A stretch of DNA of 64,000 nt, from contig NZ_FNEY01000024.1 in assembly GCF_900100305.1 (NCBI RefSeq), forward strand, positions 1 through 64,000, read 5' to 3'. Position numbers and translations under genes: made by a program. Numbering within the stretch: the first letter of the stretch is position 1; each line of letters begins with the position of its first letter. This document shows positions 23,514 through 34,255 of the stretch, piece after piece. The DNA comes from Paracidovorax citrulli (GTDB taxonomy: Bacteria; Pseudomonadota; Gammaproteobacteria; Burkholderiales; Burkholderiaceae_C). The notes beneath the pieces were generated by a model that was not told the origin of the DNA, searched no databases, and saw nothing but the letters and a program-made list of their open reading frames with translations.

Positions 23514-23541
23514 CGTCAGAAGGAGCTCGTCAGAAGGAGCT
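23514..23541. repeat. 14-bp perfect tandem duplication at the end of the DUF924 gene
   Basis: Two adjacent copies of CGTCAGAAGGAGCT (23514-23527 and 23528-23541). The second copy spans the stop codon region of the minus-strand DUF924 gene, so the duplication may have set or copied the stop. Confidence 0.8.
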
Positions 23542-24069
23542 GCCTGGCTGCTGCAGGAACAGCGCCTCCTCCGGCGTGGTTTCGCGGCCCAGCACTGCGT
23601 TGCGGTGCGGGAACCGGCCGAAGCGGTCCACGATCGCCTGGTGCTGCAGCGCGTAGTCCAGGTTGTTCGGCTGCCCCAGTGCGGTGAAGAGCCGCACGGA
23701 TTCCGCCTGGATGCGCGCCGACTCGCTGTGCATGAACGGCATGTACAGGAATGCGCGCCGGGGCGGCGGCAGTTCGGCGTCCAGGCCCTGAGCGATGGCT
23801 TCCTGCGCGAGCGCCAGGGCCATGCCGTCCTGGGCGAACGACGCCGCCTGCCCGCGCAGCAGGTTGCGCGAGAACTGGTCGAGCACGATCACCTCGGCCA
23901 GGCGCCCTTCCGCATCCGTGCGCCATTCCCACAGCTCGCCCAGCGACGCCCGGCGGTGCAGGGTTGCGAAGCGCTCGCGGATGGCCTCGTCGAAGGCATC
24001 GTCCTTGCGGAACCATTGCTCGGGCGTGGTTGCATCGAACCAGAAATGGAGGACGTCTTGGGCGGTCAT
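23530..24069 (-). CDS. DUF924 family protein
   Basis: A 179-residue all-helical protein of a widespread family with TPR-like fold and unknown function. The family pattern is clear: VLHFWFDATTPEQWFRKDDAFDEAIRERF, EVIVLDQFSRNLLRG, RRAFLYMPFMHSE and IVDRFGRFPHRNAVLGRETTPEE. It stands alone, upstream of the radical SAM promoter region on the same strand. The stop lies within a 14-bp tandem duplication. Confidence 0.88.
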   Translation of the reverse strand: MTAQDVLHFWFDATTPEQWFRKDDAFDEAIRERFATLHRRASLGELWEWRTDAEGRLAEVIVLDQFSRNLLRGQAASFAQDGMALALAQEAIAQGLDAELPPPRRAFLYMPFMHSESARIQAESVRLFTALGQPNNLDYALQHQAIVDRFGRFPHRNAVLGRETTPEEALFLQQPGSSF

Positions 24070-24104
24070 GGGATGCAGTATCGGACAGAGCCGCGCCGCG
24101 CGGC

Positions 24105-24140
24105 AAAAAGGCCCTGCCGGCGCGGGCGCGGTCAGGGCCT
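24105..24140 (-). terminator. Rho-independent terminator of the DUF4398/OmpA gene
   Basis: On the minus strand an 8-bp stem (AGGCCCTG / CAGGGCCT) enclosing a 16-base GC-rich loop region is followed by a run of five T. It begins 12 bases after the stop of the OmpA-family gene. Confidence 0.65.
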
Positions 24141-24151
24141 GGGCCTGGGGA

Positions 24152-25042
24152 TCAGCGGCCCCGCAGATTGCCCTTCTCGTCGGCGATGACGATTTCCACG
24201 CGCCGGTTCATGGCGCGGCCTTCGGGCGAACTGTTGTCGGCCACCGGGTAGGTCTTGCCGTATCCGCGGGCGGTGATGCGGTCCGGTGCGACGCCGCGCT
24301 GCACCAGCGCGCTCTGCACGGCCTGCGCACGGCGCTCCGACAGGCTCTGGTTGTAGGCGTCGCCGCCCACGCTGTCGGTATGGCCTTCGATGATGAGCTT
24401 GCGGTCCGGGAACTGGCGCAGGAAGTTCGCCAGCTTGTCCAGCCGCGGCCCGGCCTGGGCGGACAGTTCGGCCTTGTTGAAGGCGAACAGCACGTCGCCC
24501 AGCGTTACCAGCAGGCCGCGCTCGGTCTGCTGCGCCTCGATGTCGCGCAGTTGCGCTTCCAGCGCACGGACGCGGGCGGCATTGTCGGCGGCACGCTGTT
24601 CGGCGCTCGCGGCCTGCAGTTGTGCCTGCTGGGCGCTGCGGGCGTTGGCCTCGGCCTGCATGCGGGCCCGGTCGGCTTCGCTGGTCAGGCGCAGGCGCTC
24701 GGCATCGGCGCCCGCCTTCTTGATGTCGGCGTCCAGCACCCGCGAGCGGGCCACGTTGGAGGCGATATCGGCGCGCTGCGTGGCGAGATAGGCGAGGTGG
24801 TTGGCCTCGGCGGCGTCGTTCTTGTCGCTCCAGACACGGTCCGCACGGGCGAGCGTATCGGTGGCGGCCTTCAGTTCCAGCGGTGCGTTCTGCACGACGG
24901 CCGGGTCATTGGCCGCACGGTTGACGGCGATGCGGGCGGTTTCGACCGAATCGAGTGGCGCGCGCGTCGCGCAGGCGGCCAGGAGGCCTGAGGCAACGAG
25001 CGCGGCGGCGAGGGCGGTGGAGCGGCGAAGGGTATGGCGCAT
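24152..25042 (-). CDS. DUF4398-OmpA family lipoprotein
   Basis: A 296-residue envelope lipoprotein. Lipobox LLAAC is at about residue 24. A DUF4398 region follows (ARIAVNRAANDPAVVQNAPLELKAATDTLARAD), then a long coiled coil (residues 90-170, rich in Ala, Gln, Glu), then an OmpA peptidoglycan-binding domain with the signature IIEGHTDSVGGDAYNQSLSERRAQAV and NRRVEIVI. It should link the outer membrane to peptidoglycan. It lies 42 bp downstream of a second DUF4398 lipoprotein, and the two share the N-terminal domain by duplication. Confidence 0.9.
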   Translation of the reverse strand: MRHTLRRSTALAAALVASGLLAACATRAPLDSVETARIAVNRAANDPAVVQNAPLELKAATDTLARADRVWSDKNDAAEANHLAYLATQRADIASNVARSRVLDADIKKAGADAERLRLTSEADRARMQAEANARSAQQAQLQAASAEQRAADNAARVRALEAQLRDIEAQQTERGLLVTLGDVLFAFNKAELSAQAGPRLDKLANFLRQFPDRKLIIEGHTDSVGGDAYNQSLSERRAQAVQSALVQRGVAPDRITARGYGKTYPVADNSSPEGRAMNRRVEIVIADEKGNLRGR

Positions 25043-25084
25043 GGTGTGGTTCTCCCTGTCGGGTGGTCGTTCGTTCGGTCGGGC

Positions 25085-25603
25085 TCAGCGGGCGGGGACC
25101 GGGTTGGGGGGCACCGGCATGCCGGGCACGGCGGTCGGGGTGGCGGCCGGCCGGGGCGCAACCGCAGGCGCGGTCATGGGCGCAGGCATCGGGGCGGGCA
25201 CGGCGGCCGCGCCGGGGGCGGCCGCGGGCGCGGGATCGCGCCGGGTGATTTCCGACTGGAGCGACTGGATGCTGGTGCGCACCTGCTGCAGCGTGGCGGC
25301 GTTGTTGGCGGCTTCGGCCTTGGTCTCCGCGATGCGGGCATCCGCTTCGGCTTCTGCGGCGTAGCGGCGGGCCATGTCGTACTGCTTGTCGGCCATGGCC
25401 TTCTCGGCGGCCGCCAGCTTGTCGCGGGCCCGCTGCAGCTCCACGGGCGCATTGGCCGTGACCTGCGGCTCGCCGGCCACGCGGTTGACCGTGGTGCGGG
25501 TCACGGCCATCTGGTCGGTGGGTGGCGGCGTGGACGAGCATGCCGCGAGCGCTCCCAGAGCCAGAACGGCCGTGGCGGTGCGAAAGAAGGTGGCAGTCTG
25601 CAT
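25085..25603 (-). CDS. DUF4398 domain lipoprotein
   Basis: A 172-residue lipoprotein with lipobox LAAC at about residue 22. The DUF4398 domain (RTTVNRVAGEPQVTANAPVELQRARDKLAAAEKAM) is parallel to that of the next gene, followed by a helical stretch and a Pro/Ala-rich tail of about 50 residues that could span the periplasm or cell wall. First gene of a two-gene operon; GGAG precedes the ATG. The function of the family is not known. Confidence 0.85.
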   Translation of the reverse strand: MQTATFFRTATAVLALGALAACSSTPPPTDQMAVTRTTVNRVAGEPQVTANAPVELQRARDKLAAAEKAMADKQYDMARRYAAEAEADARIAETKAEAANNAATLQQVRTSIQSLQSEITRRDPAPAAAPGAAAVPAPMPAPMTAPAVAPRPAATPTAVPGMPVPPNPVPAR

Positions 25604-25761
25604 GGCGGAACTCCTTTGAATGGGTGCGAATACCGGAGGCGGTGAGCGCGACGGTAAGGAAGGTTTCCGATTGTTGGCAGCCGCCCCGGCCGGCCGCGTA
25701 GGTGCAGCGCAGCAGGCGCCGTGGGCCGTTTCTTACGGTTACAGGCCCGGTCGCCGGAACG

Positions 25762-26718
25762 TCAGGCGGCCGGCACGATGCCGCCCTTGCCGGAAAAGCC
25801 CATGTGCTCCCGCACGGCATCCAGCAGCAACGCGGCCAGCCGCTCCGAGGCGGCATCCAGCGGGTCCCGGGCGCGTCCCAGCACCAGCTCCATGGACGGG
25901 AGCTCGGGCAGTCCGCAGGCCGAGGCCGACAGGGGCCTGACGTGCGCCGGAAGGCCGAAGGACGTGCGCACGGAAAGCCCCAGCCCCGCCGCCGTCGCCG
26001 CCCACATCGCGCCCAGGCTGCTGCTGTGGAAGGCGTGGCGCCAGGGCAGGCCCGCGTGATCCAGCGCGGTCGTGACGATGCGCCGCAGGGGGCAGGGGTC
26101 TTCGAGCAGCACCAGCGGCAGCGGCGGCCGGCTCGATGGCGTGAGCGCATGCCGGCCCTGCCACCAGGGGGCTTCGTCCAGCGTGTCCGCGCCGGCCGGG
26201 CCGATCCAGTGCAGGGGCTGGCGAATGATCCGCTCGGCCCGCATGCACGACAGATCGATGCCCGCATCCCAAAGCAGTGCCAGGTCCAGCTGGCCCACGG
26301 CGAACCGCTCGCGCAGTTCGGTGCTGCGGGCCGCGCAGACCTCGATACGCACCTGCGGATGCGCCCGCGCGAAACGCCCCAGCACCCCGGGCAGCAGCGT
26401 CTCACCCAGATCTTCCTGCAGGCCCAGGCGGACCAGCCCGTGCAGCGGGCTGCCGCTCACGGCGGCGGCGGCTTCGTCGTTCAGGTCGAGCAGGCGGTGG
26501 GCATAGGCCAGCAGGATTTCGCCGGCCTCGGTGAGCACCAGGCCGCGGCCGGACTTGCGCAGCAGGGGCGTGCCCGCCTGCGATTCCAGCTTCTTCAATT
26601 GCGCGCTCACCGCCGAAGTGGAGCGCCCCAGCCTGTCCGCGGCGCGCACGAAGCTTCCGAGTGCCACGCCGGTGGTGAAGGTGCGCAGCACGTCGAGGTC
26701 GTAGAGGGTGCGGGCCAT
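25762..26718 (-). CDS. LysR-family transcriptional regulator
   Basis: A 318-residue regulator. The N-terminal winged helix is clear (DVLRTFTTGVALGSFVRAADRLGRSTSAVSAQLKKLESQAGTPLL), followed by the periplasmic-binding-like effector domain. It diverges from an MFS transporter; the 98 bp between them hold two copies of a CTGA-N3-TCAG palindrome in inverted orientation. By the usual logic of this family it controls itself and the transporter in response to a transported compound, which is unknown. Confidence 0.92.
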   Translation of the reverse strand: MARTLYDLDVLRTFTTGVALGSFVRAADRLGRSTSAVSAQLKKLESQAGTPLLRKSGRGLVLTEAGEILLAYAHRLLDLNDEAAAAVSGSPLHGLVRLGLQEDLGETLLPGVLGRFARAHPQVRIEVCAARSTELRERFAVGQLDLALLWDAGIDLSCMRAERIIRQPLHWIGPAGADTLDEAPWWQGRHALTPSSRPPLPLVLLEDPCPLRRIVTTALDHAGLPWRHAFHSSSLGAMWAATAAGLGLSVRTSFGLPAHVRPLSASACGLPELPSMELVLGRARDPLDAASERLAALLLDAVREHMGFSGKGGIVPAA

Positions 26719-26745
26719 GATGTGGGCTTCCTGGGTGGAACCGTC

Positions 26746-26787
26746 CTGAAAATCAGGATGATGGCGCCATTATTTTCTGATTTTCAG
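26746..26787. promoter_or_regulatory. Double palindromic operator between lysR and the MFS gene
   Basis: CTGAAAATCAG (26746-26756) and CTGATTTTCAG (26777-26787) are exact reverse complements, and each is internally CTGA-N3-TCAG. Centres are 31 bp apart, three helical turns, as expected for a LysR tetramer. TATTTT at 26771-26776 could be the MFS -10 element. Ownership by the adjacent regulator is inferred. Confidence 0.75.
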
Positions 26788-26816
26788 AATGGTCGCGGGC
26801 GCGGACACTGCGCCGC

Positions 26817-28112
26817 ATGACGACCTGCACTTCGATGTCCGCGGCCTGTGCCGCACGGCCTCCCGTCCCCGGTACCTCCCGTTCCCGCCACCGCTGGAAA
26901 GTGCTGGCGGCCGGGGTGTGCGCCAACGCGGCGTTTTCCGTCGCCTTCAGCGGCATCCCCATGACCGCCGTGATGATGCGCAGCAGCTACCAGCTCGATG
27001 CCGCCGTCCTCGGGCTGATGCTGGGCCTCATGGGGCTGGGCATCGCCGTGAGCGAAATGCCGTGGGGCATGCTCACCGACCGCTGGGGCGACCGGCCCGT
27101 GCTGCTGGCAGGGCTGGCAGGCACCGCGCTGGCCCTGGCAGCCATGGCCTTCTGGGCCGTGCCGTCGGCCGGGCATGTGCCGGCGCGGGGGCTGCTCGCG
27201 GGCGGACTGGTGCTGGTCGGCCTGCTGGGGGGCAGCGTCAATGGCGCCAGCGGCCGGGCCATCATGCAATGGTTCGCCGAGGGCGAGCGGGGCCTGGCCA
27301 TGAGCATCCGCCAGACATCCGTACCGCTCGGCGGCGCGATCGGCGCGCTGCTGCTGCCCGCGCTGGCATTGCACGGCGGTTTCGCCGCCGTGTACGGGGT
27401 GTTGGCGGCGCTGTCCCTGCTGGCGGCCCTCATGGCGGCTGCCTGGGTGCGCGAGCCCGGGCAGGTGGCACATGGCGTTGCCGCCGCGCCCGCCATGGAC
27501 CCGGGAGGGCCGCTGCGCGATGCACGTGCCTGGCGCCTGGCCGCGGGCATCGGCCTGTCATGCGCGCCGCAGTTCGCGGTGCTGTCGTTCGGTACCGTGT
27601 TCCTGCACGACTTCGTGCGAGCCGGGCTGGAGGCCACCACCGCGACCATGGCGGCCGTTCAGGTCGGCGCCATGGCGCTGCGCGTGTGGAGCGGGCGCTG
27701 GACCGACCGTCGCCGCAATCGGCCTGCCTATCTGCGGGCCTGCTGCGCACTCGCTGCCCTGCTGTTCGCCGCCATGGCGGTGCTGGCCGGATGGAGCGCG
27801 GAGGGATCGGCACGGAGCATGCAAGGGGTGCTGCTGGCGTTGCTGGCGGCCTGCGGACTGTGCGTGTCGGCCTGGCACGGCGTGGCGTACACGGAACTGG
27901 TGGTGCGGGTGGGCGCCGGCCGCGCGGGCACGGCGCTGGGCATGGCCAACACCAGCGTATTCATCGTGTGCTTCCTGGTGCCGTTGCTCATCCCCCATTT
28001 GCTGGCTCCCTGGGGCTGGGGGGCGGTCTGGGGCGCCGCGGCGGCCTGCACGCTGGCGGGACGGTGGCTGATGGTGCCTCGGGTGCCGGCCGACGCTCCA
28101 CGCAGTCCGTAG
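26817..28112 (+). CDS. MFS transporter
   Basis: A 431-residue inner-membrane transporter with about 12 hydrophobic helices. The loop 2-3 motif is recognisable as MLTDRWGDRPVLLAG (G/D-R-x-G-R type), and a second loop motif WTDRRRNRP lies in the C-terminal half. Family members exchange small organic acids, drugs or sugars against protons; substrate and direction cannot be deduced. It is divergent from lysR, and the inverted repeats between them suggest inducible expression. Confidence 0.9.
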   Translation: MTTCTSMSAACAARPPVPGTSRSRHRWKVLAAGVCANAAFSVAFSGIPMTAVMMRSSYQLDAAVLGLMLGLMGLGIAVSEMPWGMLTDRWGDRPVLLAGLAGTALALAAMAFWAVPSAGHVPARGLLAGGLVLVGLLGGSVNGASGRAIMQWFAEGERGLAMSIRQTSVPLGGAIGALLLPALALHGGFAAVYGVLAALSLLAALMAAAWVREPGQVAHGVAAAPAMDPGGPLRDARAWRLAAGIGLSCAPQFAVLSFGTVFLHDFVRAGLEATTATMAAVQVGAMALRVWSGRWTDRRRNRPAYLRACCALAALLFAAMAVLAGWSAEGSARSMQGVLLALLAACGLCVSAWHGVAYTELVVRVGAGRAGTALGMANTSVFIVCFLVPLLIPHLLAPWGWGAVWGAAAACTLAGRWLMVPRVPADAPRSP

Positions 28113-28154
28113 CACGTTGCCATGGGCGGAGGGCGGCGGGCACGAGCGCCCATG

Positions 28155-28185
28155 AAAAAGCCCGGCGGCCGCAGGCCCCGGGCTT
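28155..28185 (-). terminator. Rho-independent terminator of gapA
   Basis: On the minus strand an 8-bp stem (AAGCCCGG / CCGGGCTT) with a GC-rich 12-base loop is followed by TTTTT. It lies 47 bases after the gapA stop and also separates it from the convergent MFS gene. Confidence 0.8.
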
Positions 28186-28231
28186 CGATCGCGCCTGAAC
28201 CGCCTCGCGGCGGCCCGGCATGGGTAGCGGC

Positions 28232-29675
<1,444 letters not shown>

Positions 29676-29682
<7 letters not shown>

Positions 29683-30176
29683 AGGCGGTCTTCCTCCCTT
29701 GCGAGAGCGTTGTAGGTCGTTATCATCTTGTTGACGATCTGAAAAACGTCATATGCCAATATAGTCCAGCCGACACCGGGAACCAGACGGCCCACGAAGG
29801 CCCCCAGGTTTTTGGTGAACGTTATTTTGAGCGTGGTCAGGCTGGCTCCTGTAATTGTTGGCAGTGCGAATGGCAAACGGTGCTGGAGTAATCTTCTCGA
29901 TATGACGGAAGCCACGGATGTTCCCTGCGTGGCACCTCCGAACTTGCCGCGCGTTGGCAGTATGGGCTGCCCCGAGAGGATGGCCGCTGCAGCAGCAATA
30001 TCCACGCCGCCCAGCTGATCCAGGGTCTGGTCTATACCTATCCAGAAGAAAAGCTCCTCTGGAGAAAGTTGAGAGAGTTCGTTATAAGCGTAGGTGCCCG
30101 CCATGATTACCGCCGCCATGGGCACCATTCGTTGAAGATATGTACGCGATCGAACATGGCGGTATGCTGGTTTCAA
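29676..30176 (-). CDS. STM2901-like membrane protein (second gene of the AT-rich cassette)
   Basis: A 166-residue protein with a hydrophobic N-terminal segment (VPMAAVIMAGTYAY), ELSPEELFFWIGIDQTLDQLGGVDIAAAAAILSGQPILPTRGKFGGATQGTSVASV in conserved-looking blocks, and a C-terminal membrane segment (LGAFVGRLVPGVGWTILAYDVFQIV). I recognise similarity to the STM2901 family of enterobacteria, which is often beside DUF1493 genes; this rests on memory of the motif. The biochemical role is unknown. It overlaps the upstream gene by 4 bp and the downstream gene by 7 bp, a tight operon. Confidence 0.65.
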
Positions 30177-30637
30177 TAGCTCTCTATGAACTCAACATCG
30201 ACGTCTTTGCAGGCGCCTGTGGCTCCGACCACCACCTTGACCGATACAAAATCCGGGTGATTGCAGGCCATGGCAAGAAGATTTCTTGATTCCGACGCGT
30301 TGATCGTCAGGTCGGGCTGGCACCGCTGCTTCGTGAAGGTGGCGCGATAGAAGTCCAGTATGTCTTCGCTTGGAAGTGAGCTTCCATACGAAACCACACT
30401 GAAGGGAGCCCCCTCTCCATCGCGCCCCTTCCAGCGGGCCGTTGCGGCCCGGCACTCTCCTACCAGCTCCACAGACTTCAGCGATGCAGGGGCGGCGATG
30501 CGATAGGTGAGCGATCCGCGCCTGACGTCGCTGACGTCGAATGTGGCCCATGCCAGGGCGAAGAACAGCACCACGGCACCCACCGCCCCCGTCGCCACGA
30601 ATACCAGAGCCTTGCTCACTTTGCTGCTGGTTGCCAT
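30173..30637 (-). CDS. Membrane-anchored hypothetical protein (first gene of the AT-rich cassette)
   Basis: A 154-residue protein with a short basic start, one transmembrane helix (VFVATGAVGAVVLFFALAWATF) and an outside domain of about 115 residues containing four Cys (in ECRA, RCQP, ACNH and ACKD), probably two disulfides in the periplasm. The family is not recognised. The ATG at 30637 follows the tkt stop by 32 bp, so it could be read from the tkt promoter. It is coupled by a 4-bp overlap to the next gene. The huge upstream frame is antisense-type noise. Confidence 0.65.
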   Translation of the reverse strand: MATSSKVSKALVFVATGAVGAVVLFFALAWATFDVSDVRRGSLTYRIAAPASLKSVELVGECRAATARWKGRDGEGAPFSVVSYGSSLPSEDILDFYRATFTKQRCQPDLTINASESRNLLAMACNHPDFVSVKVVVGATGACKDVDVEFIESY

Positions 30638-30669
30638 CGCTGGATCGACTGAGGTGCCGTGCCGCGGTG

Positions 30670-32757
30670 TCAGCGGGCCTTCTTCAGCCGCGCGGCGCCG
30701 ATCGCCACCATCACGGAGTCGGCCACGTTCTCCGGCGTGAAGCCGAAGTGCTTGAACAGCACCGGGGCCGGGGCCGATTCGCCGAAGGTATCGATGCCGA
30801 CCACGGCGGCGCAGCCGTACTTCCACCAGAAGTCGGTCACGCCCATCTCCACGGCGATGCGCGGCACGCCGGCCGGCAGCACGCTGGCCTTGTACTTCGC
30901 ATCCTCGCGGTCGAAGGTGGTGGTGCTGGGCATGGAGACCACGCGCACGGCGATCTTCTTCTCGGCCAGCAGCTTCTGCGCGGCCAGGGCCAGCTGGACT
31001 TCGGAGCCCGTGGCGATGATCACGGCCTGGGCCTTTTTCTTGATGCCCGCGTCGGCCGGCTCGGAGAGCACGTAGGCGCCGCGCGAGATGTCGCCCAGGT
31101 CGCGCTTGGCCGCGTAGGCCAGGTTCTGGCGCGACAGCAGCAGGGCGGTGGGCCGGTTGCGGTTGGACAGGGCCACGCTCCAGGCCACGGCGGTCTCGGC
31201 CGTGTCGGCGGGGCGCCAGACGTCCAGGCCCGGGATCAGTCGCAGGCTGGCGGCATGCTCGATCGACTGGTGGGTGGGGCCGTCTTCGCCCAGGCCGATG
31301 GAGTCGTGCGTGAACACGTGCACCACGCGCAGCTTCATGAGCGCGGCCATGCGGATGGCGTTGCGGCTGTAGTCGCTGAACGTGAGGAAGGTGCCGCCGT
31401 AGGGGATGAAGCCGCCGTGCAGCGCGATGCCGTTCATGATCGCGGCCATGCCGAACTCGCGCACGCCGTAGTTGATGTGGCGGCCGCCCAGCTTGGCGGT
31501 TTCCGCGCCGCCGGTGTTGACTTCCACCTGCACCACGTCGCCCTGCTCGTCGAAGCGCAGCGCGGGCGTGCTCTTGGTGTTGGTGAGGTTGGAGCCCGTC
31601 AGGTCGGCGCTGCCGCCGAGCAGTTCGGGCAGCGCGGCCGTGAAGGCTTCCAGCGCGAGCTGGCTGGCCTTGCGGCTGGCCACGGTCTCGGCCTTGGTGT
31701 GGGCGTTCACCACGGTGTCCACGGCGGTCTGGGCGAAGTGCCTGGGCAGGTCGCCCGCCATGCGGCGCAGGAATTCGGCGGCCAGTTCGGGATACGCGGC
31801 GGCGTAGGCGTCGAAGCGCTGCTGCCAGTCGGCCTCGGCCTGCGCGCCGGCGTCCTTGGCGTTCCAGTCCGCATAGACCTCGGCCGGGATCTCGAAGGGC
31901 ACGTGGCTCCAGCCGATGGCGTTGCGCGTCAGGGTGATCTCGTCGGCGCCCAGCGGCTCGCCGTGGGCCTTGGAGGTGCCGGCGCGGTTGGGCGAACCCT
32001 TGCCGATGGCGGTCTTGCAGACGATCAGGGTGGGCTTGTCGATGCTGGTCTTGGCGCTCTGCACCGCGGCGGCCACGGCCTCCACGTCGTGGCCATCGAC
32101 CGGTCCGATCACGTTCCAGCCGCTGGCGCGGAAGCGGCCCGGCGTGTCGTCCACGAACCAGGGCGCGACCTGGCCGTCGATGGAGATGCCGTTGTCGTCG
32201 TAGAGCGCGATCAGCTTGCCCAGCTTCCAGGCGCCGGCCAGCGAGATCGCCTCCTGGCTGATGCCCTCCATCAGGCAGCCGTCGCCGAGGAACACGTAGG
32301 TGTGGTGGTCCACGATGGTGTGGTCCACGTCGCCGTTCCTGCGGTTGAACTCGCGGGCCAGCAGCTTCTCGGCCAGCGCGAAGCCCACGGCGTTGGTGAT
32401 GCCCTGGCCCAGCGGGCCGGTGGTCGTCTCGACGCCGGGGGTGATGCCGTATTCGGGGTGGCCGGCCGTCTTGCTGTGCAGCTGGCGGAAGTTCTTCAGC
32501 TCCTCGATGGGCAGGTCGTAGCCCGTGAGGTGCAGCAGCGCGTACAGCAGCATGGAGCCGTGGCCGTTGGAGAGCACGAAGCGGTCGCGGTCGGCCCACT
32601 GCGGATTGGCGGGGTTGTGGCGGAGGTGGCGGGACCACAGCGCGACGGCCATGTCGGCCATGCCCATCGGGGCACCGGGATGGCCGGAATTGGCCTGTTG
32701 AACTGCATCCATTGCGAGTGCGCGGATCGCATTCGCCATCTGTTGAGAATTGGCCAT
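30670..32757 (-). CDS. tkt: Transketolase
   Basis: A 695-residue thiamine-diphosphate enzyme moving two-carbon units between sugar phosphates in the pentose phosphate and Calvin-type pathways. Motifs in order: [15 protein letters not shown] near the start, [17 protein letters not shown], the ThDP/metal segment [27 protein letters not shown], the central [12 protein letters not shown]-like block ([15 protein letters not shown]), and [15 protein letters not shown]. Full length. Followed on the same strand by the cassette and gapA. Confidence 0.97.
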   Translation of the reverse strand: MANSQQMANAIRALAMDAVQQANSGHPGAPMGMADMAVALWSRHLRHNPANPQWADRDRFVLSNGHGSMLLYALLHLTGYDLPIEELKNFRQLHSKTAGHPEYGITPGVETTTGPLGQGITNAVGFALAEKLLAREFNRRNGDVDHTIVDHHTYVFLGDGCLMEGISQEAISLAGAWKLGKLIALYDDNGISIDGQVAPWFVDDTPGRFRASGWNVIGPVDGHDVEAVAAAVQSAKTSIDKPTLIVCKTAIGKGSPNRAGTSKAHGEPLGADEITLTRNAIGWSHVPFEIPAEVYADWNAKDAGAQAEADWQQRFDAYAAAYPELAAEFLRRMAGDLPRHFAQTAVDTVVNAHTKAETVASRKASQLALEAFTAALPELLGGSADLTGSNLTNTKSTPALRFDEQGDVVQVEVNTGGAETAKLGGRHINYGVREFGMAAIMNGIALHGGFIPYGGTFLTFSDYSRNAIRMAALMKLRVVHVFTHDSIGLGEDGPTHQSIEHAASLRLIPGLDVWRPADTAETAVAWSVALSNRNRPTALLLSRQNLAYAAKRDLGDISRGAYVLSEPADAGIKKKAQAVIIATGSEVQLALAAQKLLAEKKIAVRVVSMPSTTTFDREDAKYKASVLPAGVPRIAVEMGVTDFWWKYGCAAVVGIDTFGESAPAPVLFKHFGFTPENVADSVMVAIGAARLKKAR

Positions 32758-32863
32758 CAGGGGCGGCTCCGGAAGGGGCTGGGGAGGGGAAAACCGCGCA
32801 TTTTACCGGGCCACCCCTTGCTTTGCCCATGGAATGGCCGTGCCCTGCACTACAGTGCGGGCC

Positions 32864-33298
32864 ATGCAAGGCCTGCACCTCACCGCCGATCTCCATGGCT
32901 GCCGATGCGCGCCGCGCTGGCTGCTCGATGCCGATGCGCTGGGCCGGGCCTGCCTGGATGCCGTGCGTGCGGCCGGCCTGCAGGCGGTGGGCCGGCTGTT
33001 CCATTCCTTCCCCGCTACCGCGCATGGTCCGGGCGGCGTCACCGCCACCGTACTGCTGGCGGAGTCGCACCTGTGCATCCACACCTGGCCGGAGCGCCGC
33101 GCCGTCACGCTCGACGTGTACGTGTGCAACTTCGGCGCCGACCATTCCGCGCAGGCCCATGCCTTGATGGATGCGCTGCTGGCGCTTTTCGAGCCGGCCG
33201 GCGTACAGCGGCACGCGCTGCGGCGCGGGGCGCCCCTCGTGCCCGGCGATGGCCGCCACGATGCCGCTGACCTGCCTCACGATCCGTTTCCCGCATGA
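32864..33298 (+). CDS. speD: S-adenosylmethionine decarboxylase proenzyme
   Basis: A 144-residue proenzyme that self-cleaves to form a pyruvoyl group and makes decarboxylated S-adenosylmethionine for spermidine synthesis. The cleavage site is Glu-Ser in LAESHLCIHTWPE, with the family segment VTLDVYVCNFG after it. The N-terminus (GLHLTADLHGC) aligns with small bacterial enzymes; the C-terminal tail of about 25 residues is extra. TACAGT 14 bp upstream may be the -10 element. The stop overlaps the next start (ATGA). No spermidine synthase gene is in the window. Confidence 0.9.
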   Translation: MQGLHLTADLHGCRCAPRWLLDADALGRACLDAVRAAGLQAVGRLFHSFPATAHGPGGVTATVLLAESHLCIHTWPERRAVTLDVYVCNFGADHSAQAHALMDALLALFEPAGVQRHALRRGAPLVPGDGRHDAADLPHDPFPA

Positions 33299-34086
33299 CG
33301 ATTCCACCGACGACATCTCCCGCTCCGCCCCTCTCCGCCACGGCCCCGCAGCCGCCGGCCATGCTGCTGGCCGCCGGCCGGGGCGAACGCATGCGCCCGC
33401 TGACCGACGCCACCCCGAAGCCGCTGCTGGCCGTGCGCGGTCGCCCGCTGCTGCAGTGGCACCTGGAGGCCCTGATCGCGGCCGGCGTGCGCTCGGCCGT
33501 GGTCAACACGGCCTGGCTGGGCGAGCAGATCGGCGAGCGGTTCGGAGGCCGGTTCACCGCGGGCGACGGGACAGCGGGCGAGGCGTTGTCGATCGCGTAC
33601 TCGCATGAAGGCCGCGACTTCGGTGCCGCGCTGGAGACGGCGGGTGGCATCGCCCGCGCCCTGCCGCAGCTGGGGGACGTGTTCTGGCTGGCGGCGGGGG
33701 ATGTGTTCGCACCCGATTTCCGGTTCGCGGCGGAGGATGCGGCGGCTTTCAAAGCTGGCGAGGCGCTGGCCCATCTCTGGCTCGTGCCCAATCCGCCACA
33801 CCACCCGCGCGGCGATTTCGGCCTCTCGCCGGACGGCCGCGCGCTCAACCTCCCGGCGGATCATCCAGGGCCGCGTTACACCTACAGCACGCTCGCGCTG
33901 CTGCGGGCGGACCTCTTCGCCGAGCCCTGGTGCGATATCCCCGCAGGCAATCCCGGCGGCGCGGCCGCGCCGCTCGCACCGCTGCTGCGTCGTGCCATGG
34001 ACCAGGGGCGCGTCACGGCGTCGCTCTACACCGGGCGGTGGACCGACGTGGGGACGCCGGAGCGGCTGGCGGCGTTGAATCGCTGA
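33295..34086 (+). CDS. murU: Nucleotidyltransferase, MurNAc-1-phosphate uridylyltransferase-like (MurU type)
   Basis: A 263-residue sugar-phosphate nucleotidyltransferase. The N-terminal signature AMLLAAGRGERMRPLTDATPKPLLAV binds the nucleotide, and LETAGGIARALPQLGDVFWLAAGDV carries the metal-site Asp. It ends WTDVGTPERLAALNR, as in MurU, which makes UDP-MurNAc in peptidoglycan recycling. The usual partner kinase (AmgK) is not adjacent, so another sugar is possible. It is coupled to speD by a 4-bp overlap, which seems accidental functionally. Confidence 0.8.
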   Translation: MTIPPTTSPAPPLSATAPQPPAMLLAAGRGERMRPLTDATPKPLLAVRGRPLLQWHLEALIAAGVRSAVVNTAWLGEQIGERFGGRFTAGDGTAGEALSIAYSHEGRDFGAALETAGGIARALPQLGDVFWLAAGDVFAPDFRFAAEDAAAFKAGEALAHLWLVPNPPHHPRGDFGLSPDGRALNLPADHPGPRYTYSTLALLRADLFAEPWCDIPAGNPGGAAAPLAPLLRRAMDQGRVTASLYTGRWTDVGTPERLAALNR

Positions 34087-34255
34087 AAACCGCGTTCCGT
34101 GCGCGGGCTGTACGGGAATCCGGCGTACCCTATACATGGCCCCGCCGAGGAGGGGCCGCCCTGTCGGTGGTAGAACCCGGTTCTGTGCGAAGGCCGGGCG
34201 AGGTACGCCCCCGCCGGCATCCCGATCCGCATTCCAGTACCAGACAGACCGAACG

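Noticed and set aside
30638-33316. Upstream extension of the frame of the 154-residue cassette gene, antisense-type sequence across tkt
   Set aside because: It is the +1 shadow of the real transketolase gene on the same strand; composition is Arg/Gly/His-rich.
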